Shown here: positions 16,293 to 24,822 of the stretch, one piece after another
Layout of the letters: each line of letters starts with the position of its first letter
Position numbering within the stretch: the stretch's first letter is position 1
Source: Chitinophagaceae bacterium
GTDB lineage: Bacteria; Bacteroidota; Bacteroidia; Chitinophagales; REEL01
Reading direction: 5' to 3'
Assembly: GCA_007695095.1 (NCBI GenBank)
Contig: REEL01000118.1
Coordinates: forward strand, 62,001 to 126,000
Length of the DNA stretch: 64,000 bases
Notes under the pieces: generated by a model
The model's input: only the letters and a program-made list of their open reading frames with translations
What the model was told of the DNA's origin: nothing
Databases searched by the model: none
Translations under genes and position numbers: made by a program

Positions 16293-17237
16293 TTATTCTT
16301 TTTTTCTGATTATAAATCCCGGTCTGTCTTTCACCTCTTCATGAATTCTCCATATATATTCAGCAATAATGCCGAGGGAAAAGAGTATCATTCCGGAGAA
16401 GAAGGAAATCAGAATAAAGTTGGTTGTCCAGCCCGGAATTGAAAATCCAAGTAATCTCGAATCGGTAGTGAATTTTATGACTACTGATAAGACGATAAAA
16501 AGAAAAGAAATAAATATAGAGGAAACGCCCAAAAGAGTAATCATTTTTATAGGAAAAGAAGAGGAGGCCAAAATGGTGTCCATCGCGAGTTTGATTTTTT
16601 TTGAGGCAGTCCATCGTGACTTTTCGTTTACAGTTGGTCTTCTGTATGGAATAAAGACAGGGTCAAATCCCAATCTTAGAACTTCAATTATTGTTGAAGT
16701 GTTGATAGGTCTTATCTTGTTATTCAGTATGTCAATGATTTCCCTGTCAACCAAAAAGCCATCAGCACCTCCTTTAGGGAAGGAAACATCAGAAATAGCA
16801 TTCATAATGTTGTAATAACTGTTTGAGAAAAAGTCTTTGATTACTCCATCTTTTCTGTATGCTCTAAACGGAATAACTACCTTTTCTCCGGACTCCCAAA
16901 GGCGGTACATTTTTACAACTATGTCTAATGGTAATTGTAAATCATCGGGAATACTTGTTGCGCAAGCTCCTTTTGAAATTGAGAATGCCGCTAATCTGGA
17001 ATAGTGGCTTGTATAATTTCTGCTCAGCTTGTAGGCTCTGACTCTAGGGTCTTTTTTTTCTAAATCTAATCCAATTTTATAAGAATCATCCTTTGAACCA
17101 TCATCCATAATAATGAATTCAAAAGGGATTGATTCTTTTTCCATTACATCAACAACTTTTGAATAAACATCATGTATTTTATCCGCACTATAGTATGATA
17201 AAAGAACCAAAGACAGCAATTTTTTATTTTCTTCCAT
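16293..17237 (-). CDS. GT2 glycosyltransferase with two C-terminal membrane helices (GtrB/DPM-like)
   Basis: 314 aa. GT-A fold: LVLLSYYSADKI at the N-terminus, FIIMDDGSKDDS, the metal-binding SIPDDLQLP, a GGADGFLVDREI acceptor-side region, then two membrane segments (about 230-255 and 265-295). This is the architecture of enzymes that move a nucleotide-activated sugar to a polyprenyl phosphate on the cytoplasmic face. Its start overlaps the gtrA end by 14 nt, so translation is probably coupled. The donor is likely the dTDP-sugar made by the upstream genes, or a common hexose. Confidence 0.85.
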   Translation of the reverse strand: MEENKKLLSLVLLSYYSADKIHDVYSKVVDVMEKESIPFEFIIMDDGSKDDSYKIGLDLEKKDPRVRAYKLSRNYTSHYSRLAAFSISKGACATSIPDDLQLPLDIVVKMYRLWESGEKVVIPFRAYRKDGVIKDFFSNSYYNIMNAISDVSFPKGGADGFLVDREIIDILNNKIRPINTSTIIEVLRLGFDPVFIPYRRPTVNEKSRWTASKKIKLAMDTILASSSFPIKMITLLGVSSIFISFLFIVLSVVIKFTTDSRLLGFSIPGWTTNFILISFFSGMILFSLGIIAEYIWRIHEEVKDRPGFIIRKKE

Positions 17238-17625
17238 GTTTAAAAACTATATTTAACATAATAAAATTTGATGTCATAGTGAATGGAATAACCAAATAAG
17301 CTAACATCCAATTGCTCAAAGGTATGGTCTTTTTAAAAATACTTAGCAGTAAAACTCCTAAAAGCATTGTAATGCCGTAAGCTATGTAATAGTAAAGAAA
17401 AGTCTTAAAGTTAAACTTTCTTTTAAAAACATAAGTTGAATTTAGGTAAAAAGAAAGAGAAATCATTGTAAGATACAAGGCTATATATGTTGGAATTAAA
17501 GGTGTTTTTAAAATTTCTAAAAAGAAAAAGCTTAAGAGTAAAGACAGAATGGTTACAAAAATCCCAACCTTAGAAAAGCCTGCAAATTTTTTCTTTATAA
17601 GGTCAAAGTTTTTAATTAAAATCAT
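17224..17625 (-). CDS. GtrA-family membrane protein
   Basis: 133 aa, four membrane segments, matching GtrA ([15 protein letters not shown] at the start, [10 protein letters not shown] in the middle loop, then two more helices). GtrA proteins are thought to flip polyprenyl-phosphate sugars or support their transfer. It overlaps the transaminase stop by 4 nt (ATGA) and the GT2 start by 14 nt. Confidence 0.85.
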   Translation of the reverse strand: MILIKNFDLIKKKFAGFSKVGIFVTILSLLLSFFFLEILKTPLIPTYIALYLTMISLSFYLNSTYVFKRKFNFKTFLYYYIAYGITMLLGVLLLSIFKKTIPLSNWMLAYLVIPFTMTSNFIMLNIVFKHGRK

Positions 17626-18743
17626 CCTGTGAAAGAATTTAATACTTCAGAAACTTTTAAAGCGTCCTTTTCACTCATTACCTGACTAATTGGAAGGGAT
17701 AAAACTTCTTTATGAATGTTTTCGGTCAACGGCAGGTTAATGTCGTTAAATTCTTTATAAGCAATCTGTTTGTGCGGAGGTATGGGATAATGAATTAAAG
17801 TTTGAATATCATTTTCTGTCAGGTATTCCTGAAGCTTCTCTCTTTCTTTTGTACGAACTACAAATAAATGCCAAACGTGACTTTTACATTCTAAAATAGA
17901 ATTACCTTCCTGTATGTTAGGCAGCTTCACTAATTGATTTTCAATTTTATTAGAATAAATATCAGCAATTCTTCTTCTGTCTTGATTTTCAGAATCTAAA
18001 AAGGAAAGTTTTATGGATAAAACAGCAGCATGAATTTCGTCTAACCTGCTGTTTAAACCTTTAAATTCGTTATAATATTTCTTTTGACTTCCATAATTTG
18101 CTACAGTTCTAACTACTTTAGCTAATTCTGAATCATTTGTTGTAACTGCTCCTGCATCACCAAGTGCCCCAAGATTTTTCCCGGGATAAAAACTAAAACC
18201 TGCTGCATCGCCTAATGCTCCTGTTTTTACACCTTCCCATTCAGCTCCTATTGCCTGAGCATTATCTTCTATAATTTTTAATTGATGTTTTTGTGCTAAT
18301 GATTTTAAATCATTACTCCAGCAGACATTTCCGTATAAGTGAACTATTAAAATCCCTTTTGTTCGGTTAGTTATTTTTTCTTCAATTTTCGAAATATCAA
18401 GATTATAGGTATTTTCATCAGGTTCTACCAATATTGGTTTTAAATGATTGTCGGTTATTGCTAATATAGATGCTATATATGTGTTTGCCGGTACTATAAT
18501 TTCATCTCCATCCTGCATCGCTCCCATTTCTTTATAGGCCTTTATAATTAATCTTAAAGCATCTAAACCGTTTCCTACACCGATAGCATGATTTGCACCT
18601 ATGTATTCAGCCAATTGACTTTCAAATGTTTTTAATCTTTCTCCCAAAAGATACCAACCTGAGTCAAAGACCTCAGTAGTTGCTTTCAGAATTTCCTCTC
18701 TGTGGAGGCTATTTATCTTTTTTAAATCTAAAAACTTTATCAT
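17622..18743 (-). CDS. dTDP-3-oxo-6-deoxyhexose aminotransferase (FdtB/QdtB-like, DegT family)
   Basis: 373 aa, full length for DegT/DnrJ/EryC1/StrS PLP enzymes. Visible features: [26 protein letters not shown]; the cofactor Asp in [13 protein letters not shown]; the Schiff-base Lys in [14 protein letters not shown]; and [15 protein letters not shown]. Context with FdtA-like ketoisomerases points to transamination at C3 of dTDP-3-oxo-6-deoxyhexose, giving dTDP-Fuc3N or dTDP-Qui3N. It abuts the acetyltransferase gene with no gap. Confidence 0.88.
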   Translation of the reverse strand: MIKFLDLKKINSLHREEILKATTEVFDSGWYLLGERLKTFESQLAEYIGANHAIGVGNGLDALRLIIKAYKEMGAMQDGDEIIVPANTYIASILAITDNHLKPILVEPDENTYNLDISKIEEKITNRTKGILIVHLYGNVCWSNDLKSLAQKHQLKIIEDNAQAIGAEWEGVKTGALGDAAGFSFYPGKNLGALGDAGAVTTNDSELAKVVRTVANYGSQKKYYNEFKGLNSRLDEIHAAVLSIKLSFLDSENQDRRRIADIYSNKIENQLVKLPNIQEGNSILECKSHVWHLFVVRTKEREKLQEYLTENDIQTLIHYPIPPHKQIAYKEFNDINLPLTENIHKEVLSLPISQVMSEKDALKVSEVLNSFTG

Positions 18744-19418
18744 TTATCTATTTTTAACACGAACTGCCGGAACGCCAAAGTAAATACCGTTGTCCTCTAC
18801 ATTTTTTGTTAATAATGCATGTGCACCTATAATATTGTTGTTTCCAATTTTAATATTACTTACCATAGTAACACCCGGCCCAATATTGTTAAAATTCCCT
18901 ATTACAGGACCTCTTACTTTATCTTTTTCATATCCTTTTTCTCCAAATGAACGATCACTGACACAATTAAATCCGGGGCTAATAAAATTATTAGTTCCGA
19001 TTTGTGTGAAAGAAGAAACGCAAGCCTGTTGTAATACTCTGGATTTTTCACCTATTAAAACATTGTATTGGATAGATGTGTTAAATCCGATAACTACATC
19101 TCTTTCAAAAATGACGTTTTCTCGTATTATTGCATTATCGCCAATAATGTTATTTATGCCAATGTGAGCTCCTGAATATATAACACTGTTACAGCCCAAA
19201 ATACTTCCACTTTCAATAATGGTTTCTTCGTTATATTCAATCATCCTTTTGTTTGATTGTACGCTCATTGGTTTTCTTCCGATAATACAATTATCCCAAA
19301 TAAAAACATCATCGCCGATTTTTACATTCGGGTATATAGTAACATTATTCCCAATCGTTACGTTTTTTCCAAATTCAACGTTATTATTTATGTTTACGTT
19401 TTTCCCAAACTTAGTCAT
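18744..19418 (-). CDS. Left-handed beta-helix sugar N-acetyltransferase (FdtC/QdtC-like)
   Basis: 224 aa. Hexapeptide repeats run from about residue 8 to 210 (FGKNV, IGNNV, IGDDV, IGINNIIGDNAIIRENV, IGNNNIIGAHALLTKNV), the acyl-CoA-dependent left-handed beta-helix fold, with FNCVSDRSFG in the middle. In the FdtA/FdtB context the likely reaction is acetyl transfer from acetyl-CoA to the C3 amino group of the dTDP-sugar. It overlaps the second isomerase gene by 8 nt. The sugar stereochemistry (Fuc3N versus Qui3N) cannot be read from the sequence. Confidence 0.8.
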   Translation of the reverse strand: MTKFGKNVNINNNVEFGKNVTIGNNVTIYPNVKIGDDVFIWDNCIIGRKPMSVQSNKRMIEYNEETIIESGSILGCNSVIYSGAHIGINNIIGDNAIIRENVIFERDVVIGFNTSIQYNVLIGEKSRVLQQACVSSFTQIGTNNFISPGFNCVSDRSFGEKGYEKDKVRGPVIGNFNNIGPGVTMVSNIKIGNNNIIGAHALLTKNVEDNGIYFGVPAVRVKNR

Positions 19419-19842
19419 TCATTAATTCTTTAAACACACTGTAATCTCTAATATAGTCACTTTCTTCATATGCATGTGATGCTAAAACCAGGCAAATGGC
19501 ACCGGAGGAAAAGCTTTTTTCGGCTGCCCATATGCCCGGAGGAATATGTAACCCGAAATAAGGCCGGCTTAAGCGTACTGTTCTTTTGTTAATGCCATCG
19601 TCTAACTCTACTTCAAAACTTCCGCTGGCAGCTACTAAAAACTGATGACATTCTTTATGCGCATGGGCACCTCTGTCCTTTCCTCCCGGAATATCATAGA
19701 TGTAAAATATTCTTTTAATCTCAAAGGGAATGTGTATGTTGTTTTCTACCGGAGTTATATTTCCGGCTTCATTTTCGATCCGGTTCAATTCAATAACAGC
19801 ACAATCATAAACATTTTTCTTTTTGTTGCTTAATTCGTTCAT
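19411..19842 (-). CDS. dTDP-4-oxo-6-deoxyglucose 3,4-ketoisomerase, FdtA/QdtA-like (copy 2, HxH intact)
   Basis: 143 aa, small double-stranded beta-helix of the WxcM/FdtA family. The signature is complete: IKRIFYIYDIPGGKDRGAHAHKECHQFLVAASGSFEV, with the catalytic His pair in GAHAHK, then YFGLHIPPGIWAAE and the DYIRDYSVFK end. It converts dTDP-4-oxo-6-deoxy-glucose to the 3-oxo isomer. It overlaps the first copy by 4 nt and the acetyltransferase by 8 nt. Being the copy with both histidines, it is the better candidate for the active isomerase. Confidence 0.85.
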   Translation of the reverse strand: MNELSNKKKNVYDCAVIELNRIENEAGNITPVENNIHIPFEIKRIFYIYDIPGGKDRGAHAHKECHQFLVAASGSFEVELDDGINKRTVRLSRPYFGLHIPPGIWAAEKSFSSGAICLVLASHAYEESDYIRDYSVFKELMND

Positions 19843-20252
19843 CTGTCCTGTTTTTTTGAGTCTGTAAACTGTTTAAAATCTCTTATGTAATCATCTTGAT
19901 TGTAAAAAGTAGAGGATAAAACCAAGGCTACAGAGTTGGTGCTGAAATTTTCTATATGTCTCCAGTATCCGTTGGGAACATAAAGTCCGTAATAAGAGCG
20001 GTTCATTTGAAAAACTTGTTCAGATTGCCCGTCGTTTACAACTATGTCAAAACTTCCGGAAAGAGCAATAATCACTTCTTTTTGTTCTTTGAACGCATGC
20101 CCGCCTCTCTTTTGGCCTCCGGGAACATCATATATCCAGTAAGCTCTTTTAATTGTAAAAGGAAAATGAGTTATATTTTCCAAAAAAGTTAAATTGCCTC
20201 TCGGGTCTTTTATCGCCGGAAGTTCAATTAATGTAGCGCTTTTATCATTCAT
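19839..20252 (-). CDS. FdtA/QdtA-like cupin, tandem paralogue with HxF (copy 1)
   Basis: 137 aa from ATG 20252. Same fold and layout as copy 2: IKRAYWIYDVPGGQKRGGHAFKEQKEVIIALSGSF, YYGLYVPNGYWRHIE, DYIRDFKQF. The second catalytic-pair histidine is Phe (GHAFKE instead of AHAHKE), so it may make a different isomer, act with copy 2 as a heteromer, or be inactive. A longer reading from TTG 20288 is rejected because it overlaps the -7 box 20286-20293. First gene of the seven-gene operon. Confidence 0.82.
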   Translation of the reverse strand: MNDKSATLIELPAIKDPRGNLTFLENITHFPFTIKRAYWIYDVPGGQKRGGHAFKEQKEVIIALSGSFDIVVNDGQSEQVFQMNRSYYGLYVPNGYWRHIENFSTNSVALVLSSTFYNQDDYIRDFKQFTDSKKQDR

Positions 20253-20285
20253 TCTATGTATAGTTTTAGCTGCCTGATACAACTG

Positions 20286-20293
20286 CAAATCTA
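20286..20293 (-). promoter_or_regulatory. -7 box (TAGATTTG) for the aminosugar/Gtr operon
   Basis: Minus-strand TAGATTTG is a full TAnnTTTG match, placing transcription start near 20279 and a leader of about 27 nt to ATG 20252. No clear -33 TTTG at the right distance. Confidence 0.5.
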
Positions 20294-20375
20294 AAGCAAT
20301 TTAATAAATTGATGATATATTCCGCTTTATTCTTTTACAATTTTGATGAAACTAATAACAAATACCTAAACTTGA

Positions 20376-20406
20376 TTTGTTAAACGCTTAAATATCTCTA
20401 TTTTTG
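20376..20406 (+). promoter_or_regulatory. Promoter TTTG-N19-TATTTTTG for the formyltransferase gene
   Basis: TTTG 20376-20379 and TATTTTTG 20399-20406 have the ideal 19-nt spacing. Transcription would start near 20413, about 50 nt before ATG 20464. The gap 20294-20463 thus holds two divergent promoters and nothing else seen. Confidence 0.7.
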
Positions 20407-20463
20407 GCATTATAAAGCATTTAAGCAGTTTGCATATCAATTTAATTAACCTTACCCTTTGGA

Positions 20464-21675
20464 ATGAAACTTTGTATTGCCGGGAAAAACAATATTGCTG
20501 TTGAAAGCCTTTACATAGCATTGGAATTTTTCAATAAAGAAGATATTGTAGTAATTTTAAATCAGGAAGACGATAAAAAGAATAAATGGCAAAAATCTCT
20601 TGGCTTTTTTGCAGAAAAAGAGGGTGTTAAGATTGTTGGTTTAGAGGATGTTTATCCGGTAAAAGATTTGATATTTCTTTCTCTTGAGTTTGATAAAATA
20701 ATCGCGCCTTCAAAATTTGCAACCAATAAGATTTACAATTTGCATTTTTCCTTATTACCGGAATATAAGGGTTGCTATACTTCACTCTTGCCAATTTTGC
20801 ATGGTAAAAACCAAACCGGAGTTACCTTTCATAATATAGATGCAGGTATAGACACCGGAGATATAATCTTTAGTGAAAAAATAGACATTAGCAGGGAGAT
20901 GACTTGCCGGGACTTGTATTACAGTTATATTAAAACCGGAGTAGAACTAATTAGAAAACAGTTTAAAGCAATTATCTCCGGAGATTTTATCCCTAAAGTT
21001 CAGGACACAAATAACTCCACTTATTTCAGTCGTAAATCACTCAGTTTTGATCAAAAGGAAATAAAAGCCTTTCAAACAGCCTTTCAAATTAAAAATACAG
21101 TAAATGCCTTTGCTTTTAGAGAATATCAAATGCCGACATTCAAAGGAAAAGCTATTCGAAAAGTAAACATACTTCCTTCAAAATCTGTTGCCAAACCCGG
21201 AACCGTGCTGTCTGACGAAATGGAAGCTATTCGTATTGCAACTATAGATTTTGATGTAGATTTGGTGAGAGATTATTATGATGAGCTTATTTCAGCTGTA
21301 AAAAACAACGATACAACAAGCTTGGAAAGGGTGCTCCCTTTTATAGAGGATTTGAATGAAAGTGATAAAAATGCGTGGACACCTTTAATTATTGCTTGTT
21401 ACAACGGCTCTTTAGAATCTGTTAAAATACTACTTGAAGCAGGTGCCGAACTTCACAAAACAAACCTCAATCTTACAACTCCTTTTATGTATGCCAAAGA
21501 AAATGCATTAAAGACGAAAAACCTGGAATTGATAAGATTTCTGATTGATAAAGGAAGTGATGTTTATGCAAAGGATATTTTTGGGAAAACAGTCATAGAT
21601 TATCTGGATACAGATGAGCATGCTTTTCTGATAAATGAACTGAAAAAACCTACTCCTTATCAAAACACAAAGTAA
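20464..21675 (+). CDS. dTDP-3-amino-3,6-dideoxyhexose N-formyltransferase with ankyrin repeats (QdtF/FdtF-like)
   Basis: 403 aa. The formyltransferase core (1-200) has the Asn-His-Asp triad: N92 and H94 in IYNLHFSLLPEYKG, and D130 in DAGIDTGD. A short C-terminal part of the catalytic region follows (to about 265), then three ankyrin-type helices pairs (about 270-395; NAWTPLIIACYNGSLESVKILLEAGAELHK, LELIRFLIDKGSDVYAKDIFGKTVIDYL). This fusion is known from QdtF of Providencia alcalifaciens and FdtF of Salmonella, where the enzyme uses N10-formyl-tetrahydrofolate to formylate dTDP-Qui3N or dTDP-Fuc3N and the ankyrin part binds a second nucleotide sugar. It is divergent from the isomerase operon and overlaps the kinase gene by 26 nt at the 3' end. 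Confidence 0.88.
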   Translation: MKLCIAGKNNIAVESLYIALEFFNKEDIVVILNQEDDKKNKWQKSLGFFAEKEGVKIVGLEDVYPVKDLIFLSLEFDKIIAPSKFATNKIYNLHFSLLPEYKGCYTSLLPILHGKNQTGVTFHNIDAGIDTGDIIFSEKIDISREMTCRDLYYSYIKTGVELIRKQFKAIISGDFIPKVQDTNNSTYFSRKSLSFDQKEIKAFQTAFQIKNTVNAFAFREYQMPTFKGKAIRKVNILPSKSVAKPGTVLSDEMEAIRIATIDFDVDLVRDYYDELISAVKNNDTTSLERVLPFIEDLNESDKNAWTPLIIACYNGSLESVKILLEAGAELHKTNLNLTTPFMYAKENALKTKNLELIRFLIDKGSDVYAKDIFGKTVIDYLDTDEHAFLINELKKPTPYQNTK

Positions 21676-23089
21676 AGCAGGTACCTTTCCCTTTTTCACT
21701 TTCAACTTCTATAGTGCCTCCGTGGTTAGTGACAATATTATAAACAGCCGTTAGTCCCAGTCCTGTACCCTTTAGTTTTTTGCTGTAAAAAGGGTCAAAT
21801 AAGTGGGTGAGCTCATCCTGATCCATACCTATGCCATTATCGCTTATATCAATAAAAACATACCCTCCCTTTTCCTTACAACTGATTTTTAGTATACCTT
21901 TTTCATTTTCCATAGCTTCTATGGCATTGATGACTATATTTAGAAGGGCTATCTTTAATTTTTCTTTGTCTGCCAGTATCATTGCATCACAGGCTGTAAA
22001 GTCCTTCACTAATTTGATTTTGTTTAGAGTCAGTCGGTCCTCAGCAAATAAAAGCATTTCATCCAGCAATTCCTCTATCAAACATTTAGTGTATTTAAGC
22101 TCGGAAGGTTTAGATGAGTTCAGCAAATCAGTTATTAAATCCTGAATTCTGCGGCTATTACGCTCAATTAACCCAAAAAACATTTCCGTTTCCTCACTTT
22201 TGGGGACTTCAGATTTAAGCTGTTCAATGCTGAGCTCAATATTGGTAAGTGGGTTTCTGATTTCATGGGCAATAGTGCGTGCCAGTCTGCCGGTAAGAGA
22301 TAAGTTTTCTGCTTGTCTGATTAGCTTTTCGGCAGTTTTTCTTTTACTGATATTATTTAGCAACATTTGAATATGGTCATCAGTATTTTGGTTTTCCTGA
22401 AGTTTCATACTGCAAAGTACAGTGAGTTTCTGCCCCTCATTCATTAACTCCATTTCTAACTGAGATGTATCTTTCCCTTTTTTACAGGCATTAAATTTTT
22501 CTTCAAAAAGAGGAATGTTAACAAAACGTTCTTTTATTTTCAGACCGGACATGTCATTGATTTTTTTACCAAAAAGCTCAGCTGAAGATGGGTTAAAATC
22601 AATAATTTCACCTTCAAGGTTCAGTATCAGTATAGGGTCTCCGGAGTTAAGAAAAACATCTCTGTATTTGGAGTGGCTTGATTTAATGGCTTCTATATGT
22701 ATACTTCTCTCAATGGCATATCGCATGCTTCTTTCCAGCAAAGTTGCATTCAAGTTTGATTTTATTAAAAAATCTACCGCTCCCATTTCCATAGATTTTA
22801 CGTCAATTTCTGCGTTACCCTTTCCGGTTAGCATTATCACCGGTAATCTGTCATCAACTTTTTTTATTTTTTCCAAAACTTCCAGTCCATTAACCGGACC
22901 CAATCGAAAATCCAGCAAACAAAGGTCATAATCAGACGTTTTAATTTTTTTTATCGCTTTATTAGGGTCAGGCTCCCAATCCAGCGAATATTGATAGGTT
23001 GTGATGTCATCTATATAACTTTTTGTAATAAAGAAATCATCTTCATCATCATCAATCAACAATAATCTTTTACTTTTCAATTTCGTCAT
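21650..23089 (-). CDS. REC-PAS-histidine kinase (N-terminal receiver)
   Basis: 479 aa from ATG 23089; an in-frame TTG at 23095 adds two residues. Order: receiver domain (1-125) with acidic pocket IDDDEDD, phospho-acceptor D60 (LLDFRLGP), T88 and K110; PAS (about 140-250); HisKA with phospho-acceptor H275 in AHEIRNPLTN; HATPase with N box NIVINAIEAM, G1 DNGIGMD and G2 KGTGLGL. No membrane segment, so it is a cytoplasmic kinase taking phosphoryl input on its receiver or sensing by PAS. No partner response regulator lies nearby. It overlaps the convergent formyltransferase gene by 26 nt. Confidence 0.9.
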   Translation of the reverse strand: MTKLKSKRLLLIDDDEDDFFITKSYIDDITTYQYSLDWEPDPNKAIKKIKTSDYDLCLLDFRLGPVNGLEVLEKIKKVDDRLPVIMLTGKGNAEIDVKSMEMGAVDFLIKSNLNATLLERSMRYAIERSIHIEAIKSSHSKYRDVFLNSGDPILILNLEGEIIDFNPSSAELFGKKINDMSGLKIKERFVNIPLFEEKFNACKKGKDTSQLEMELMNEGQKLTVLCSMKLQENQNTDDHIQMLLNNISKRKTAEKLIRQAENLSLTGRLARTIAHEIRNPLTNIELSIEQLKSEVPKSEETEMFFGLIERNSRRIQDLITDLLNSSKPSELKYTKCLIEELLDEMLLFAEDRLTLNKIKLVKDFTACDAMILADKEKLKIALLNIVINAIEAMENEKGILKISCKEKGGYVFIDISDNGIGMDQDELTHLFDPFYSKKLKGTGLGLTAVYNIVTNHGGTIEVESEKGKGTCFTLCFDKE

Positions 23090-23300
23090 ATTCAATGTTA
23101 TGAATTGTAAGGAGTGATCGAATAGCGCTAATATTTTTTTAACGCAATTCTGAAAATATATTTTTGTTTCATGTCATTCTAATTAATAAAACTTCTTAAA
23201 GGCAATTCCATTTTAACACTTATTCCGTATTTAATTCACTCATTTTTAAAGCTACATTAAAAAAAACAATTAACTAAATGGTTCTTTGGCTAAAAAAAAT

Positions 23301-23308
23301 TAAATTTG
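23301..23308 (+). promoter_or_regulatory. -7 box (TAAATTTG) for the M42 peptidase gene
   Basis: Full TAnnTTTG match, about 30 nt upstream of ATG 23338. A TTTG at 23285-23288 is only 12 nt away, shorter than usual, so the -33 is doubtful. Confidence 0.5.
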
Positions 23309-23337
23309 CTCTTTATTTTTAAAATTAAAAACTTTTT

Positions 23338-24381
23338 ATGAGCATTAATACTAAATTACTAAAAGAAATATGTGAATTGCCCGGTATACCCGGATATGAA
23401 AAAAAGATAAGAGATTTTGTAAAGAAAGAAGTTACAAAGCTTGTTGACGAAGTGTATACCGATAATATGGGTAATTTAATTGCACTAAAAAAAGGTAAGC
23501 AAAGTAAAAAAGTGATGATAGCGGCCCATATGGACGAAATCGGATTTATGGTGAAGCACATAGATGACAACGGATTTTTGAAATTTATGCCGGTGGGAGG
23601 ATTTGATCCCAAGACACTTACAGCTCAGCGAGTAATCGTACATGGGAAAAAAGATTTAATAGGTGTTATGGGAAGTAAGCCTATACATGTTATGAGCCCC
23701 GAAGAAAGACAGAAGAATGCAAAAATCACAGATTACTTTATTGATTTAGGCCTTTCAAAGAAAGAAGTGGAAAAATATGTTGAAATTGGCACTCCGGTTA
23801 CGCGTTTTAGTGATTTAATTGAAATGGGAAATTGCATTAACTCAAAGTCATTGGATAATCGAATTTCAGTTTTTATATTGATTGAAATGTTAAGGGAGTT
23901 AAAAAATCCCGAGTATGATGTTTACGGAGTATTTACCGTTCAGGAGGAAGTTGGACTAAGAGGCGCAACTGTAGCGGCACATAGCATAGAACCTGATTTC
24001 TCTTTTGGATTGGATACTACTATTGCTTATGATGTTCCGGGAGCAAAGCCGGATGAAAAAATCACAAGTCTGGGTGAGGGCACGGCTATTAAAATTATGG
24101 ATACTTCAGCAATTAGTGATTATCGCATGGTGAATTATATGAAAGCTACCGCAAAAAAACATAAAATTAAATGGCAGGCTGAGATTTTGACAGGTGGAGG
24201 TACAGATACAGCTGCAATGCAAAGAATGGCTAAGCATGGTACAATAGCCGGTGCTGTTTCTATCCCGACCAGACATATTCATCAGCATATTGAAATGGCA
24301 GATAAAGATGATGTAAGAGCTTCAATTGATTTGTTGAAACATTGTGTTTCAGATCTGCATACTTTTGATTTTTCTGCATAA
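23338..24381 (+). CDS. M42-family metallo-aminopeptidase
   Basis: 347 aa, typical M42 (glutamyl aminopeptidase/FrvX/YsdC) length. Dinuclear metal site residues are visible: H64 and D66 in AAHMDEIG, D173 in SLDNR, the catalytic pair E203-E204 in VQEEVGLRG, D226 in GLDTT and H313 in TRHIHQ. It cuts N-terminal residues from peptides in the cytoplasm as a large tetrahedral complex. Single-gene unit with its own promoter match. Confidence 0.93.
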   Translation: MSINTKLLKEICELPGIPGYEKKIRDFVKKEVTKLVDEVYTDNMGNLIALKKGKQSKKVMIAAHMDEIGFMVKHIDDNGFLKFMPVGGFDPKTLTAQRVIVHGKKDLIGVMGSKPIHVMSPEERQKNAKITDYFIDLGLSKKEVEKYVEIGTPVTRFSDLIEMGNCINSKSLDNRISVFILIEMLRELKNPEYDVYGVFTVQEEVGLRGATVAAHSIEPDFSFGLDTTIAYDVPGAKPDEKITSLGEGTAIKIMDTSAISDYRMVNYMKATAKKHKIKWQAEILTGGGTDTAAMQRMAKHGTIAGAVSIPTRHIHQHIEMADKDDVRASIDLLKHCVSDLHTFDFSA

Positions 24382-24530
24382 TAAAATGCGATTTTTTTTC
24401 ATTGCGTTAATGCATGTGGATTAATCTAAAATCACGAAATTGCCACTTCGTCACTTCTGATTAGCTTCGATGCATGCAAGTATAGAAAATATAGAAATCC
24501 ACAAGGAATTCCTATATGCAATCTCTCTGA

Positions 24531-24577
24531 GCTATGCGTCTTGTGGTGAAAGGTATTTAAGAAAGTATAAAAAAGAG
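24531..24577. repeat. Degenerate dispersed repeat, second copy
   Basis: GCTATGCGTC, TGTGGTGAAA, TTAAGAAAGT, AAAAAGAG in order, aligning with 14188-14238 with a few substitutions and small gaps. It lies in another long intergenic region, as expected of a dispersed, decaying element. Confidence 0.4.
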
Positions 24578-24822
24578 ATTTGGACACTAATGTTCAGAAA
24601 AGATTAGTACTCTAAAACACAAATTTTCCTTTTTCAAACTTCCGTTTATTTAACCTTAACTAACTGATATAGAGACATATGAGCCTTTTCTTAAGGAAAA
24701 TAGATTTTCTTTTTTCACCTTTAATAATAAACTATTGGCAAAGCAAATTTGAAACTGTATATTTTGTAAGGCGTAAGAACATACAACTATGAGGATGTAA
24801 ATCTTTTGTTATACACGGTTTA

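Noticed and set aside
18790-19425. Plus-strand open frames across the acetyltransferase gene
   Set aside because: Antisense shadow of hexapeptide-repeat codons; the minus-strand gene has full family motifs and overlaps its neighbours in an operon.
24470-24607. 45-codon plus-strand ORF (starts MHASIENIEI) in the long gap after the M42 gene
   Set aside because: It overlaps the dispersed repeat shared with 14188-14238, has no promoter box or recognisable homology, and the other copy of the repeat is not open in this frame.
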